Origin: CALMKX01 sp044869955
GTDB taxonomy: Bacteria; Acidobacteriota; Thermoanaerobaculia; Multivoradales; SZUA-115
NCBI GenBank assembly: GCA_044869955.1
Contig: JBIOYC010000190.1
Span: 1-60,219 of the forward strand
Direction of reading: 5' to 3'
DNA: 60,219 bases
Below the pieces are notes generated by a model. The model had not been told where the DNA came from, ran no database searches, and saw only the letters and a program-made list of their open reading frames with translations. This document shows positions 50,012 through 57,487 of this stretch, in pieces; position 1 is the stretch's first letter; every line of letters begins with the position of its first letter. The position numbers and the translations under genes are program-made.

Positions 50012-50593
50012 ATGAGCACCGACGCGGCAGCCGCGCCGGACGAGGCGGTGATCGCAGCCCACCTCGTCCGGCGGATCGCGGCGGGCGACGCCACCGCCGA
50101 GGGAGAGCTCGTCTCCCGCTACAGCCGCGGCCTGCTCTACTTGCTGCGTCGCCTCACCGGCTCGCCGGAGCTGGCCGACGACTTCCACCAGGAGACCTTC
50201 CGCATCGTGCTCGAACGGTTGCGCCGGCGGGAGCTCGACGAACCGGCCGGGCTCGCCGCCTTCCTGCGCGGCACGGCGCGAAATCTGGTGGCCGCCGAGC
50301 GGCGCAAGGCGGCCCGCCGGCGGACCGAGGGGGACGACGAGGAGCTGGCGCAGGCGGTGCACCCGGCACCGAGCCAGCTCTCCGCCGTGTTGCTCGACGA
50401 GGAAGCCCGCACCGTGAGAGAGCTGATCCGCGAGCTGCCTGCCGAGCGGGACCGCCAGCTGCTGCTGCGCTTCTACGTGGCCGAGGAGGACAAGGAGACC
50501 CTCTGCGCCGACTTCGCCCTCGACAGTCTGCATTTCAATCGCGTGCTCTTCCGAGCCCGCCAGCGCTTCAAGCAGCTCTTCGAGGCTTCCTGA
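50012..50593 (+). CDS. ECF-type sigma factor
   Basis: 193 residues. Region 2 appears as RIAAGDATAEGELVSRYSRG then SPELADDFHQETFRIVLERL (about 22-76); region 4 is LIRELPAERDRQLLLRFYVA through SLHFNRVLFRARQRFKQLFE (about 140-190), with the HTH weakly conserved. The linker is short and charged, as in ECF factors. The ATG at 50012 is preferred because the upstream 26 residues (from 49934) are Pro/Arg-rich. TATGAT at 49933-49938 could be its -10 box. The anti-sigma-like gene follows 16 bases later, so the two are one operon. Confidence 0.8.
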   Translation: MSTDAAAAPDEAVIAAHLVRRIAAGDATAEGELVSRYSRGLLYLLRRLTGSPELADDFHQETFRIVLERLRRRELDEPAGLAAFLRGTARNLVAAERRKAARRRTEGDDEELAQAVHPAPSQLSAVLLDEEARTVRELIRELPAERDRQLLLRFYVAEEDKETLCADFALDSLHFNRVLFRARQRFKQLFEAS

Positions 50594-50609
50594 GCCTGGG
50601 ATAGACGCT

Positions 50610-51431
50610 ATGGACCACCGTTACGTCGAGGAGCACCAGCTGATCGAGCGCTACGTGCTCGGCGGTCTGCCGGAAGACGAGCTGGCTTCCTTCGAGGAGC
50701 ACTATCTCGCCTGTCCGGAGTGCCTCGACCAGCTCCAGCTCGCCGAGTCGATGGCGCGGGGCTTCAAGCGCGCCGCCGGCCAGGACGTGGCGCGCCTGGC
50801 CGCGTCCCGGCAGCTGGCCGTCCTGGCCTGGCTGTCCCGCCTCGGGCGGTCACGCCAGGCCGCCGTGTTGGCCATGGCGCTGCTGGTCGCCGTCCTGGTG
50901 CCGGGCGGTCTCGCCTGGCGGGAGTTGGGGCAGCGCGGCCGGGAGCTGGAGGAAACCCGTCAGGCCCTCGAAGGGGAGCGCCAGCGGGCCGCCGCGAGTG
51001 CCCGCCAGGCAGCCGAGGCCGAGCGGCTGGGGGCGGAGCTGGACGCCAGCCGGAGCGAGCTCAGCCGCGAGCAGGAGGCCCACGCCCGGGCTGCCGAGCA
51101 ACTCGCGGCGGCCCGCCGGCCCCAGGCGAACGTGCCCATCCTCTTCCTCGGTGTGGAGCGCGGCGGGGGGGACCCCAGCCATCGTCTTCGCCTGCCACCG
51201 GCCGGCGGCTGGATCGTCCTCGCACTCGAGATCGATCCTCCACTTCGAGCCTCCTACCGCGCCGTCCTCCGCGACGGCACCGGTCGGGAGGTCTGGCGCG
51301 GCGACGGCCTGCATCCGAACCAGCTCGAGACCCTGAGCCTGAGCCTGCCCGCGACCCTGCTCTCGCCGGGGGTCTACGCCCTCGTGGTCGACGACCGCCG
51401 CTTCCCCTTCCGCGTCCTGCCCGCCGACTGA
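50610..51431 (+). CDS. Membrane anti-sigma-like protein with coiled coil
   Basis: 273 residues. The N-terminal region has a zf-HC2-like arrangement (EEHYLACPECLDQLQLAESM, HxxxCxxC at about 31-38). It is followed by a TM helix (AAVLAMALLVAVLVPGGLAW, about 86-105), a coiled coil of about 65 residues (RELEETRQALEGERQRAAAS) and a beta-rich C-terminal domain (GGWIVLALEIDPPLRASYRA, LLSPGVYALVVDDRRFPFRV). The topology puts the coil and sensor domain outside the cytoplasm, the zinc-finger part inside to bind the sigma factor. Release mechanism unknown. Confidence 0.75.
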   Translation: MDHRYVEEHQLIERYVLGGLPEDELASFEEHYLACPECLDQLQLAESMARGFKRAAGQDVARLAASRQLAVLAWLSRLGRSRQAAVLAMALLVAVLVPGGLAWRELGQRGRELEETRQALEGERQRAAASARQAAEAERLGAELDASRSELSREQEAHARAAEQLAAARRPQANVPILFLGVERGGGDPSHRLRLPPAGGWIVLALEIDPPLRASYRAVLRDGTGREVWRGDGLHPNQLETLSLSLPATLLSPGVYALVVDDRRFPFRVLPAD

Positions 51432-51444
51432 GCCGCTCGCCCTG

Positions 51445-51945
51445 AGACAGGGCGCCCCCGACGACCCCGGGGTCCGCCAGTCCGACATCTCGGAGGCGGC
51501 CGGGGCTTTGGTGACCGTGGGCAACGCCGGCGCCGACAAGCCCGGGCCGGACGACTCCGCGCCCGGACCGGCCCCCGGGGTCGATCCGGCTCGCGCGAGC
51601 GCGTGGCCCTCGAGATGTTGCAGGCCAAGGCCGTGCAGGGCCTCGCCTACCTGCGCAGCCCCGAGGCCGACCGGCGGCTGCACGGCCTCTGGCTGTGACC
51701 CGTTCTAGTTCCACCGGGTCAGTGCCTATCGGTTCGGCGAGCTCTGGCAGAACGACGGCACCGCGAGGCGCTTCCATTCGCCGAATCAGGTGCAGGTGGA
51801 GTTCCTCTGCGACGTGGCGGAGTTCCCCCGGGCCTTCGTGCCGATGAGCGTTCGCACCACCGCTCAGGCCGATGCCAACCAGCGGGCGATGGCGCGTTTC
51901 ACCAATGGCCCCGGCTTCCGCTGCGGCAACCCCCGACCGTTCTAG
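51445..51945 (+). pseudogene. Decayed gene, family unknown
   Basis: Protein-like segments lie in alternating frames. GALVTVGNAGADKPGPDDSA reads in one frame to about 51595. VALEMLQAKAVQGLAYLRSP then continues in the next frame to a TGA at 51696. From 51709 the first frame resumes after an in-frame TAG (51706) with FHRVSAYRFGELWQNDGTAR and VEFLCDVAEFPRAFVPMSVR, ending at TAG 51943. At least two frame changes and one nonsense codon (plausibly CAG to TAG) are needed. The family is not recognised. Sequencing error is possible but would require several events. Confidence 0.6.
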
Positions 51946-51960
51946 GAGCTGCCGGTCGGT

Positions 51961-51989
51961 TTGACATCCGGGTGACCCTGCTCTAGATT
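51961..51989 (+). promoter_or_regulatory. metH promoter
   Basis: TTGACA (51961-51966), 17 bases, TAGATT (51984-51989). The predicted start at about 51995-51997 coincides with the first base of the riboswitch P1 stem, so the RNA switch occupies the extreme 5' end of the transcript. Confidence 0.82.
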
Positions 51990-51996
51990 CCTCCAC

Positions 51997-52087
51997 GCAT
52001 TACGAGCGGCCTGGAGGCGTGTGCTCCGGGCTCGGCAACCTGGGACGGACACCCAAGGTGCCCTCCCGCCCCAAGTGGCGGGAATGC
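51997..52087 (+). promoter_or_regulatory. SAM-I-clan riboswitch aptamer upstream of metH
   Basis: A four-helix fold can be drawn. P1 is GCATT (51997-52001) with AATGC (52083-52087). P2 is GCCTGGAG (52009-52016) with CTCCGGGC (52024-52031). The conserved GGCAACC is at 52034-52040. P3 is TGGG-ACGGACA-CCCA (52041-52055). AGGTGCC follows at 52056-52062, and P4 is CCCGCC-CCAAGT-GGCGGG (52065-52082). GGCAACC then P3 then GGTGC is the core of the SAM-I/SAM-IV clan; the simple P2 hairpin looks closer to SAM-IV. It binds S-adenosylmethionine and should lower metH expression when SAM is plentiful. Subclass not certain. Confidence 0.82.
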
Positions 52088-52147
52088 GGCCGGAGGAGAG
52101 GATGCCCCGGCAACCAAGTGTCCAACACCACCCGCTCCAGGCTGCCG

Positions 52148-52184
52148 AAGCCCGTCTCGTCGTGCGAGGCGGGCTTTTCGTTTT
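52148..52184 (+). terminator. Riboswitch-controlled intrinsic terminator
   Basis: AAGCCCGTCTCG pairs with CGAGGCGGGCTT across a short loop (52148-52175) and is followed by TTTTCGTTTT. The upstream GCCGAAGCCCG (52144-52154) can instead pair with CGGGCTCGGC in the aptamer core (52027-52036), which would act as antiterminator. The two folds exclude each other, the expected logic of a SAM OFF switch. Confidence 0.8.
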
Positions 52185-52201
52185 CTCGAAGGAGCAGGGC
52201 C

Positions 52202-55200
52202 TTGAGCCAACCGATCCCGACTTCCCTCCGCCCTCCCGACCTCGACGAGCGCCGCGCGCGGCTCGAGGCGGCGCTCGCCGAGCGCGTCTTGGTGCTCGAC
52301 GGCGCCACCGGCACCGCCCTCCAGGCGGTCACGCTCACCGCCGCCGACTTCGGCGGCCCGGAGCTCGAGGGCTGCAACGAGAACCTCTGCGCCACCCGTC
52401 CGGACGTCGTGGCCGGCGTCCACCAGGGCTACCTCGAGGCTGGCTGCGACGTGGTCGAGACCAACTCTTTCGGCGGCACGCCGCTGGTGCTCGCCGAGTA
52501 CGGCCTGGCCGACCGGGCCTTCGAGCTCAACCGGCTGTCGGCGGCGATCGCCCGCGAGGTCTGCCGGCGCTTCGACACCGCGGACAAGCCCCGCTTCGTG
52601 GCCGGTTCGATGGGGCCGACGACCAAGGCCATCTCGGTGACCGGCGGCGTCACCTTCGAGCAGCTGATCGGTCACTTCCAGGTGCAGGCCGCGGGATTGG
52701 CGGCCGGCGGAGCGGACTACCTGCTGGTCGAGACCTGCCAGGACACCCGCAACGTCAAGGCCGCCCTGATCGGCATCGAGCGGGCCTTCGCCGAGCAGGG
52801 CTGGGGCCTGCCGGTGGCGGTCTCGGCCACCATCGAGCCCACCGGCACCATGCTCGCCGGCCAGGACGCCGAGGCCCTCGCGGTCTCCCTGCTGCACGCC
52901 GACCTGCTCTACCTGGGCCTCAACTGCGCCACCGGCCCGGACCTGATGCAGGACCACATCCGCACCCTGGCGGAGATCTCCCACGCCCGCGTCGCCTGCG
53001 TGCCCAACGCCGGCCTGCCCGACGACGAGGGCCGCTACACCGAGGGCCCCGAGCACGTGGCCGAGGTGCTCGCCCGCTACGTGGACGCCGGCTGGTTGAA
53101 CCTGGTGGGCGGCTGCTGCGGCACCCACCAGGGCCACATCCGCTCCCTGGTCGCCGCGGTGGCCGGCAAGAAGCCGCGCACGCTGGTGCCGCACCACCGC
53201 TCCTGGGTCTCCGGCATCGAGGCGGTGGAGCTGACGGCGGACAACCGCCCCCTGTTGGTGGGGGAGCGCACCAACGTCCTCGGCAGCTTGAAGTTCAAGA
53301 AGCTGATCGCCGCGGGGGACTTCGAGGCCGCGGCCGAGGTCGGCCGCGCGCAGGCCAGGGCCGGCGGCCAGATCCTCGACGTCTGCCTGCAGGACCCGGA
53401 CGCCGACGAGATCGGCAACGTCGAGACCTTCCTCGACAAAGTGATCCGCGTGGTCAAGGCGCCGCTGATGATCGATTCGACCGACGCTGCCGTGATGGAG
53501 CGGGCCCTCGCCTGGTGCCAGGGCAAATCGGTGCTGAACTCGATCAATCTGGAGGACGGCCTCCACCGCTTCGAGAAGGTGGTGCCCCTGGCCCGGCGCT
53601 TCGGCGCCGCCCTGGTGGTCGGGCTGATCGACGAGCAGGGCATGGCGGTGACCGTCGAGCAAAAGCTCGAGGTGGCGAGGCGCAGCTACGACCTCTTAAC
53701 CGGGCGGTTCGGCGTGGCCCCCGAGGACCTCTGGTGGGACGCCCTGGTCTTCCCCTGCGGCACCGGGGACGAGAAGTACCTCGGCTCGGCCGGATTGACG
53801 ATCGAGGGGGTGCGGCGGCTGAAGGAGGAATTCCCGGACACCAAGACCATCCTCGGCGTCTCGAACGTCTCCTTCGGGCTGCCCGCGGCCGGCCGCGAGG
53901 TGCTCAACTCGGTCTTCCTCTACCACGCCACCCGCGCCGGCCTCGACGCCGCGATCGTCAACACCGAGCGCATCGCCCGCTACCCCGAGATCCCCGAACA
54001 GGAGCGGCACCTGGCGGAGGCGCTGATCTTCCTGCCGCCGGGGGACGTTAGAGCCGGTGACGCGGCCGTCGCCGCCTTCGCCGAGCACTTCAGGGGCCGG
54101 GCGGCCACGGCCCGGGTGAGCCATCGGGCGGACCTGCCGCTCGGCGAGAGGCTGGCCCGGGCGGTGGTCGAAGGTAGCAAGGAAGGGCTCCACGAGGACC
54201 TGGCCCAGGCCCTCGCCGATCCCGCCTGGCCGGAGCCCCTCGACGTCATCAACGGTCCCCTGATGGCCGGCATGAGCGAGGTCGGCCGTCTATTCAACGA
54301 CAACCAGCTGATCGTCGCCGAGGTGCTGCAGAGCGCCGAGGTGATGAAGGCCGCGGTGGCCTTCCTCGAGCCGCACATGGCGCGCGCGGAGGGCTCCACG
54401 CGGGGCAAGGTGCTGCTCGCCACGGTCAAGGGCGACGTTCACGACATCGGCAAGAACCTGGTCGACATCATCCTCTCGAACAACGGCTTCACGGTGATCA
54501 ACCTGGGCATCAAGGTGCCCTCCGAGCAGCTGATCCAGGCCGTGCGCGAGCACCAGCCGGACGTCATCGGCCTCTCGGGCCTCTTGGTCAAGAGCGCCCA
54601 GCAGATGGTGCTGACGGCCGGCGACCTCGCGGCGGTGGGGGTGGACACGCCCCTGCTGGTGGGGGGAGCGGCGCTCACCCGCCGCTTCACCCACCGCAAG
54701 ATCGCCGCGGCCTACACCGGCCTGTGCACCTACGCCAAGGACGCCATGACCGGACTGAAGCTGGTCGAGCGCCTGCTCGATCCCAAGGAGAGGCCCACGC
54801 TCGAGGAAGAGGTGGCGGCGCTGATCGACAGCGATCAGGTGGTGGTGGAGAGCAACTTGGACGTCGAGCTGGCCGCTCGCGCGGGGGTGGAGTCGATCCG
54901 CCGAGACCTGCCGCTGCCCCGCCCGCCGCACCTCGCGCGGGCGATCGAGAGTTTCGACCCGGCGGAGGTCTGGCCCTGGATCAATCCGCAGATGCTCTAC
55001 GGCAAGCACCTCGGGCTGGGCGGTTCGATCCGTGCCCTGGCCGAGAGCGGCGATCCCAAGTACAGAAAGCTGCGCGCCACCGTCGAGGAGGTGGAAACCT
55101 GGGCTCGAGCCGAGGGAGTGATGCCGGTCTCGGCCGTGTGGCAGTTCTTTCCCGCGCGAGCCGAGGGGGATCGGCTCATCCTGCTGAGCCCCGAAACGGG

Positions 55201-55687
55201 GGCCGAGGTGGCGCACTGGGATCTGCCGCGACAGAAGCGCCAGGGGGGGCTGTGCCTCACGGACTACCTACTGCCGGGCGATCACGTGGCCCTCTTCGTC
55301 ACCTCCGCGGGCCGCGGCATCCGCGAGCGGGTGGAAGAGCTGAAGAACCGCGGCGAGTACCTCAAGAGCCACACTCTCGCCGCCCTAGCCCTCGAGACCG
55401 CCGAGGCCGCGGCCGAGCTGGTGCACTCGCGTCTGCGCGCGGCCTGGGGCTTCCCGGATCCGCCGGACCTCAAGAAGCAGGACGCCTTCGCCGCCCGCTA
55501 CCGGGGCAAGCGCTACAGCTTCGGCTACCCGGCCTGCCCCGACCTCGGAGGCCAGCGAGCCCTCTTCGCCGCCCTCCATCCCGAGGAGATCGACGTCCAC
55601 CTGACCGAAGGCGACATGATGGACCCCGAAGCCAGCGTCAGCGCTCTCGTCTTCCACCACCCGGACGCGCGGTATTTCGGGGTGTGA
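52202..55687 (+). CDS. metH: Cobalamin-dependent methionine synthase
   Basis: 1161 residues with all four modules. The homocysteine-binding domain has Zn-ligand cysteines (GLNCATGP, Cys242, and GGCCGTH, Cys305-306). The pterin domain is from about 340 (LVGERTNVLGSLKFKKLIAA). The cobalamin module has the lower-ligand motif DVHDIGKN (Asp745, His747). The C-terminal SAM-binding activation domain (KRYSFGYPACPDLGGQRALF) serves reductive reactivation. The start is TTG 52202 with AAGGAG seven bases upstream; the frame upstream runs through the riboswitch and terminator and is untranslated. Regulated by the SAM switch. It ends three bases before the convergent LysM gene. Confidence 0.93.
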   Translation: MSQPIPTSLRPPDLDERRARLEAALAERVLVLDGATGTALQAVTLTAADFGGPELEGCNENLCATRPDVVAGVHQGYLEAGCDVVETNSFGGTPLVLAEYGLADRAFELNRLSAAIAREVCRRFDTADKPRFVAGSMGPTTKAISVTGGVTFEQLIGHFQVQAAGLAAGGADYLLVETCQDTRNVKAALIGIERAFAEQGWGLPVAVSATIEPTGTMLAGQDAEALAVSLLHADLLYLGLNCATGPDLMQDHIRTLAEISHARVACVPNAGLPDDEGRYTEGPEHVAEVLARYVDAGWLNLVGGCCGTHQGHIRSLVAAVAGKKPRTLVPHHRSWVSGIEAVELTADNRPLLVGERTNVLGSLKFKKLIAAGDFEAAAEVGRAQARAGGQILDVCLQDPDADEIGNVETFLDKVIRVVKAPLMIDSTDAAVMERALAWCQGKSVLNSINLEDGLHRFEKVVPLARRFGAALVVGLIDEQGMAVTVEQKLEVARRSYDLLTGRFGVAPEDLWWDALVFPCGTGDEKYLGSAGLTIEGVRRLKEEFPDTKTILGVSNVSFGLPAAGREVLNSVFLYHATRAGLDAAIVNTERIARYPEIPEQERHLAEALIFLPPGDVRAGDAAVAAFAEHFRGRAATARVSHRADLPLGERLARAVVEGSKEGLHEDLAQALADPAWPEPLDVINGPLMAGMSEVGRLFNDNQLIVAEVLQSAEVMKAAVAFLEPHMARAEGSTRGKVLLATVKGDVHDIGKNLVDIILSNNGFTVINLGIKVPSEQLIQAVREHQPDVIGLSGLLVKSAQQMVLTAGDLAAVGVDTPLLVGGAALTRRFTHRKIAAAYTGLCTYAKDAMTGLKLVERLLDPKERPTLEEEVAALIDSDQVVVESNLDVELAARAGVESIRRDLPLPRPPHLARAIESFDPAEVWPWINPQMLYGKHLGLGGSIRALAESGDPKYRKLRATVEEVETWARAEGVMPVSAVWQFFPARAEGDRLILLSPETGAEVAHWDLPRQKRQGGLCLTDYLLPGDHVALFVTSAGRGIRERVEELKNRGEYLKSHTLAALALETAEAAAELVHSRLRAAWGFPDPPDLKKQDAFAARYRGKRYSFGYPACPDLGGQRALFAALHPEEIDVHLTEGDMMDPEASVSALVFHHPDARYFGV

Positions 55688-55690
55688 TCC

Positions 55691-57487
55691 CTACCTCCTC
55701 CCGCCCTCCGCCAGCTCCCACTCCCGCCGGGCCGTGTTGCCCACCAGGTCCACGGCCTCGACCCACAGCACCCAGCTGGGGGTGGCGCTGGTTGCCAGCT
55801 TGGGGCGACCGATGCCGAAGCGGAGGGTCTCGACACCGCAGGCTTCGTCTCTGGCGGTGACGTGCAGCACTTCGGTCTCCGCCAGCCGGCTGTCGCCGAC
55901 TCCCCGGACGAAGATCTGCGGCCGGTCGGAGGCGGCCAGGGCCACCCCCTCGGTGCCGGTCGTGGGCACCAGGGGCACCCAGCGGCGGCCATCGCTCGAC
56001 CACTCGAGGCGGGCTCCCTTCTTCTCGAGCGCCTTGCGCTCGTGGCGGCTCGGCTCGGCGGCCCCGGTGCCCGGCTGGCCGAAGCGGACGAAGCGCTCGG
56101 CATCGCCCCGGGCGGCCTCGATGGTCGGCGCGACGTCGTCGTAGTAGAGCTCGACAGGAGGGAGCGACGCGATGTTGCCGGCGCGGTCTCGCACCGCGCC
56201 CTCGAGCCGGTGGGGCCCGGTGGTGAGCGCCCCCCAGGCGGCCGCCGCTACCGGTTTGCCGTCGAGCACGAGGCTCCAGTCCGCCGTGCCGCTGCCGGTG
56301 TCCTCGGCGTGGGGAACCACCCGCCCTTCCGGCCCGAGCAGGATGCGCTGGCCGCAACCGGCCCGAGGGCCGGTCAGGTCGAGGGCGACCTTGGGCGCCT
56401 CGTGGTCCAGACGACCGGCGACCACGATCAGGGCGGCGGCCTGGGCGGGGTAGCCGTCGAGCCCCGAGGCCGAGATCGCCGTCACCCGCCAGTGGTAGGT
56501 GCCGGGGGGCAGGGGCTCAGGGGGGGCCCATTCCGGCGCCGACAGATTTGTCGCCCGCGCGCGCAGCTGGCCACAGCTCGGCTCCTCGCACAGCTCGAAG
56601 AGGTAGGAGGCGGCCCCGGCCACGGACTCCCAGCGGAAGCGGAAGCCGCTGGCTTCGGCCGGGCTGCCCGCGGGCGGCGCGACCAGCCGGGGCGCGTCGA
56701 GCAGCTTCTCGGGCGGCAGGGGCGGCTTGCCCTCCGGCACGTTGGTGCCCATGCCCCGCCCGACCGCCACCCGGGCTCCCTTCGCCTCGACGTCGCTCGC
56801 CCCCTCGTAGACCATCAGCTGGGCACCGCCGTCGCCCGGTCGCCGGGCGCGGGTCTTGAGCGAGCCGTCCTCGCCCGGCCGGGGCGCCGCCTTGGCGCCG
56901 CCCAGCACGATGTCGATGCCGCGAGCCCGGGTCGGACCGCTCTGGGCCTCGAGGTCGCCCTGGCCGGCGACGATCTCGATCTCGTCGCGGCTGACGCCGC
57001 GCAGGGTCGCGCCCATCCGCCGCATGAACACCAGGGAGCTCTCGGAGACCGACAGCTCCGAGCCATCGCCGAAGCCCAGGCGGGTCGAGGAGCGCTCGCG
57101 GGTGCGTACACCGTCCCTGTCGCGCAGCAGCTGATCGACCTGGGCGCTCTCCCAGGCCATCGGCTCCGGCTTCTGGTCGACCTCGCGGTGGACCCGCATC
57201 ACCCGGGCCGCCTCCGCCGGCACCGGCTTCGACAGGTGGAGCTTGAGCCGCAGGCCGATGGCCAGCACGTGGGGGTCGCGCAGGTCGGGATTGAGCCGCC
57301 AGTTGGCCTCCCAGAGGGCCTCGTTGCCCGAGAGCCGGCGCGAGAGGTCGCGCAGGGTGTCGCCGGCGCGCACGGTGTACCAGCCGGTCTGCGGCGGCGG
57401 CTGGGCAGCCGCTGGGATCTGGAGCGCGGCGGCGAGACAGAGGGCGAGAGCACAGGCCGGGGCTTGGCGAGGCCAGGTCTGGTTCAT
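55691..57487 (-). CDS. Secreted LysM/FecR-like protein with Ig-like repeats
   Basis: 598 residues. A signal peptide (ACALALCLAAALQIPAAAQ) leads to a LysM domain (GWYTVRAGDTLRDLSRRLSG through VLAIGLRLKLHL, about 36-85), which binds peptidoglycan. A FecR-like beta domain follows (TRLGFGDGSELSVSESSLVF, GDLEAQSGPTRARGIDIVLG, about 135-230). Then come FN3/Ig-like modules (FRFRWESVAGAASYLFELCE, YHWRVTAISASGLDGYPAQA) and a C-terminal domain ending VEAVDLVGNTARREWELAEG. Probably periplasmic. It overlaps the sensor kinase gene by four bases (ATGA), so the two are translationally coupled. Confidence 0.8.
   Translation of the reverse strand: MNQTWPRQAPACALALCLAAALQIPAAAQPPPQTGWYTVRAGDTLRDLSRRLSGNEALWEANWRLNPDLRDPHVLAIGLRLKLHLSKPVPAEAARVMRVHREVDQKPEPMAWESAQVDQLLRDRDGVRTRERSSTRLGFGDGSELSVSESSLVFMRRMGATLRGVSRDEIEIVAGQGDLEAQSGPTRARGIDIVLGGAKAAPRPGEDGSLKTRARRPGDGGAQLMVYEGASDVEAKGARVAVGRGMGTNVPEGKPPLPPEKLLDAPRLVAPPAGSPAEASGFRFRWESVAGAASYLFELCEEPSCGQLRARATNLSAPEWAPPEPLPPGTYHWRVTAISASGLDGYPAQAAALIVVAGRLDHEAPKVALDLTGPRAGCGQRILLGPEGRVVPHAEDTGSGTADWSLVLDGKPVAAAAWGALTTGPHRLEGAVRDRAGNIASLPPVELYYDDVAPTIEAARGDAERFVRFGQPGTGAAEPSRHERKALEKKGARLEWSSDGRRWVPLVPTTGTEGVALAASDRPQIFVRGVGDSRLAETEVLHVTARDEACGVETLRFGIGRPKLATSATPSWVLWVEAVDLVGNTARREWELAEGGRR

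Noticed and set aside
52097..52147. A second, tandem SAM aptamer around the second GGCAACC
   Set aside because: No downstream GGTGC core or four-helix arrangement can be drawn. It is kept only as an unexplained feature of the expression platform.
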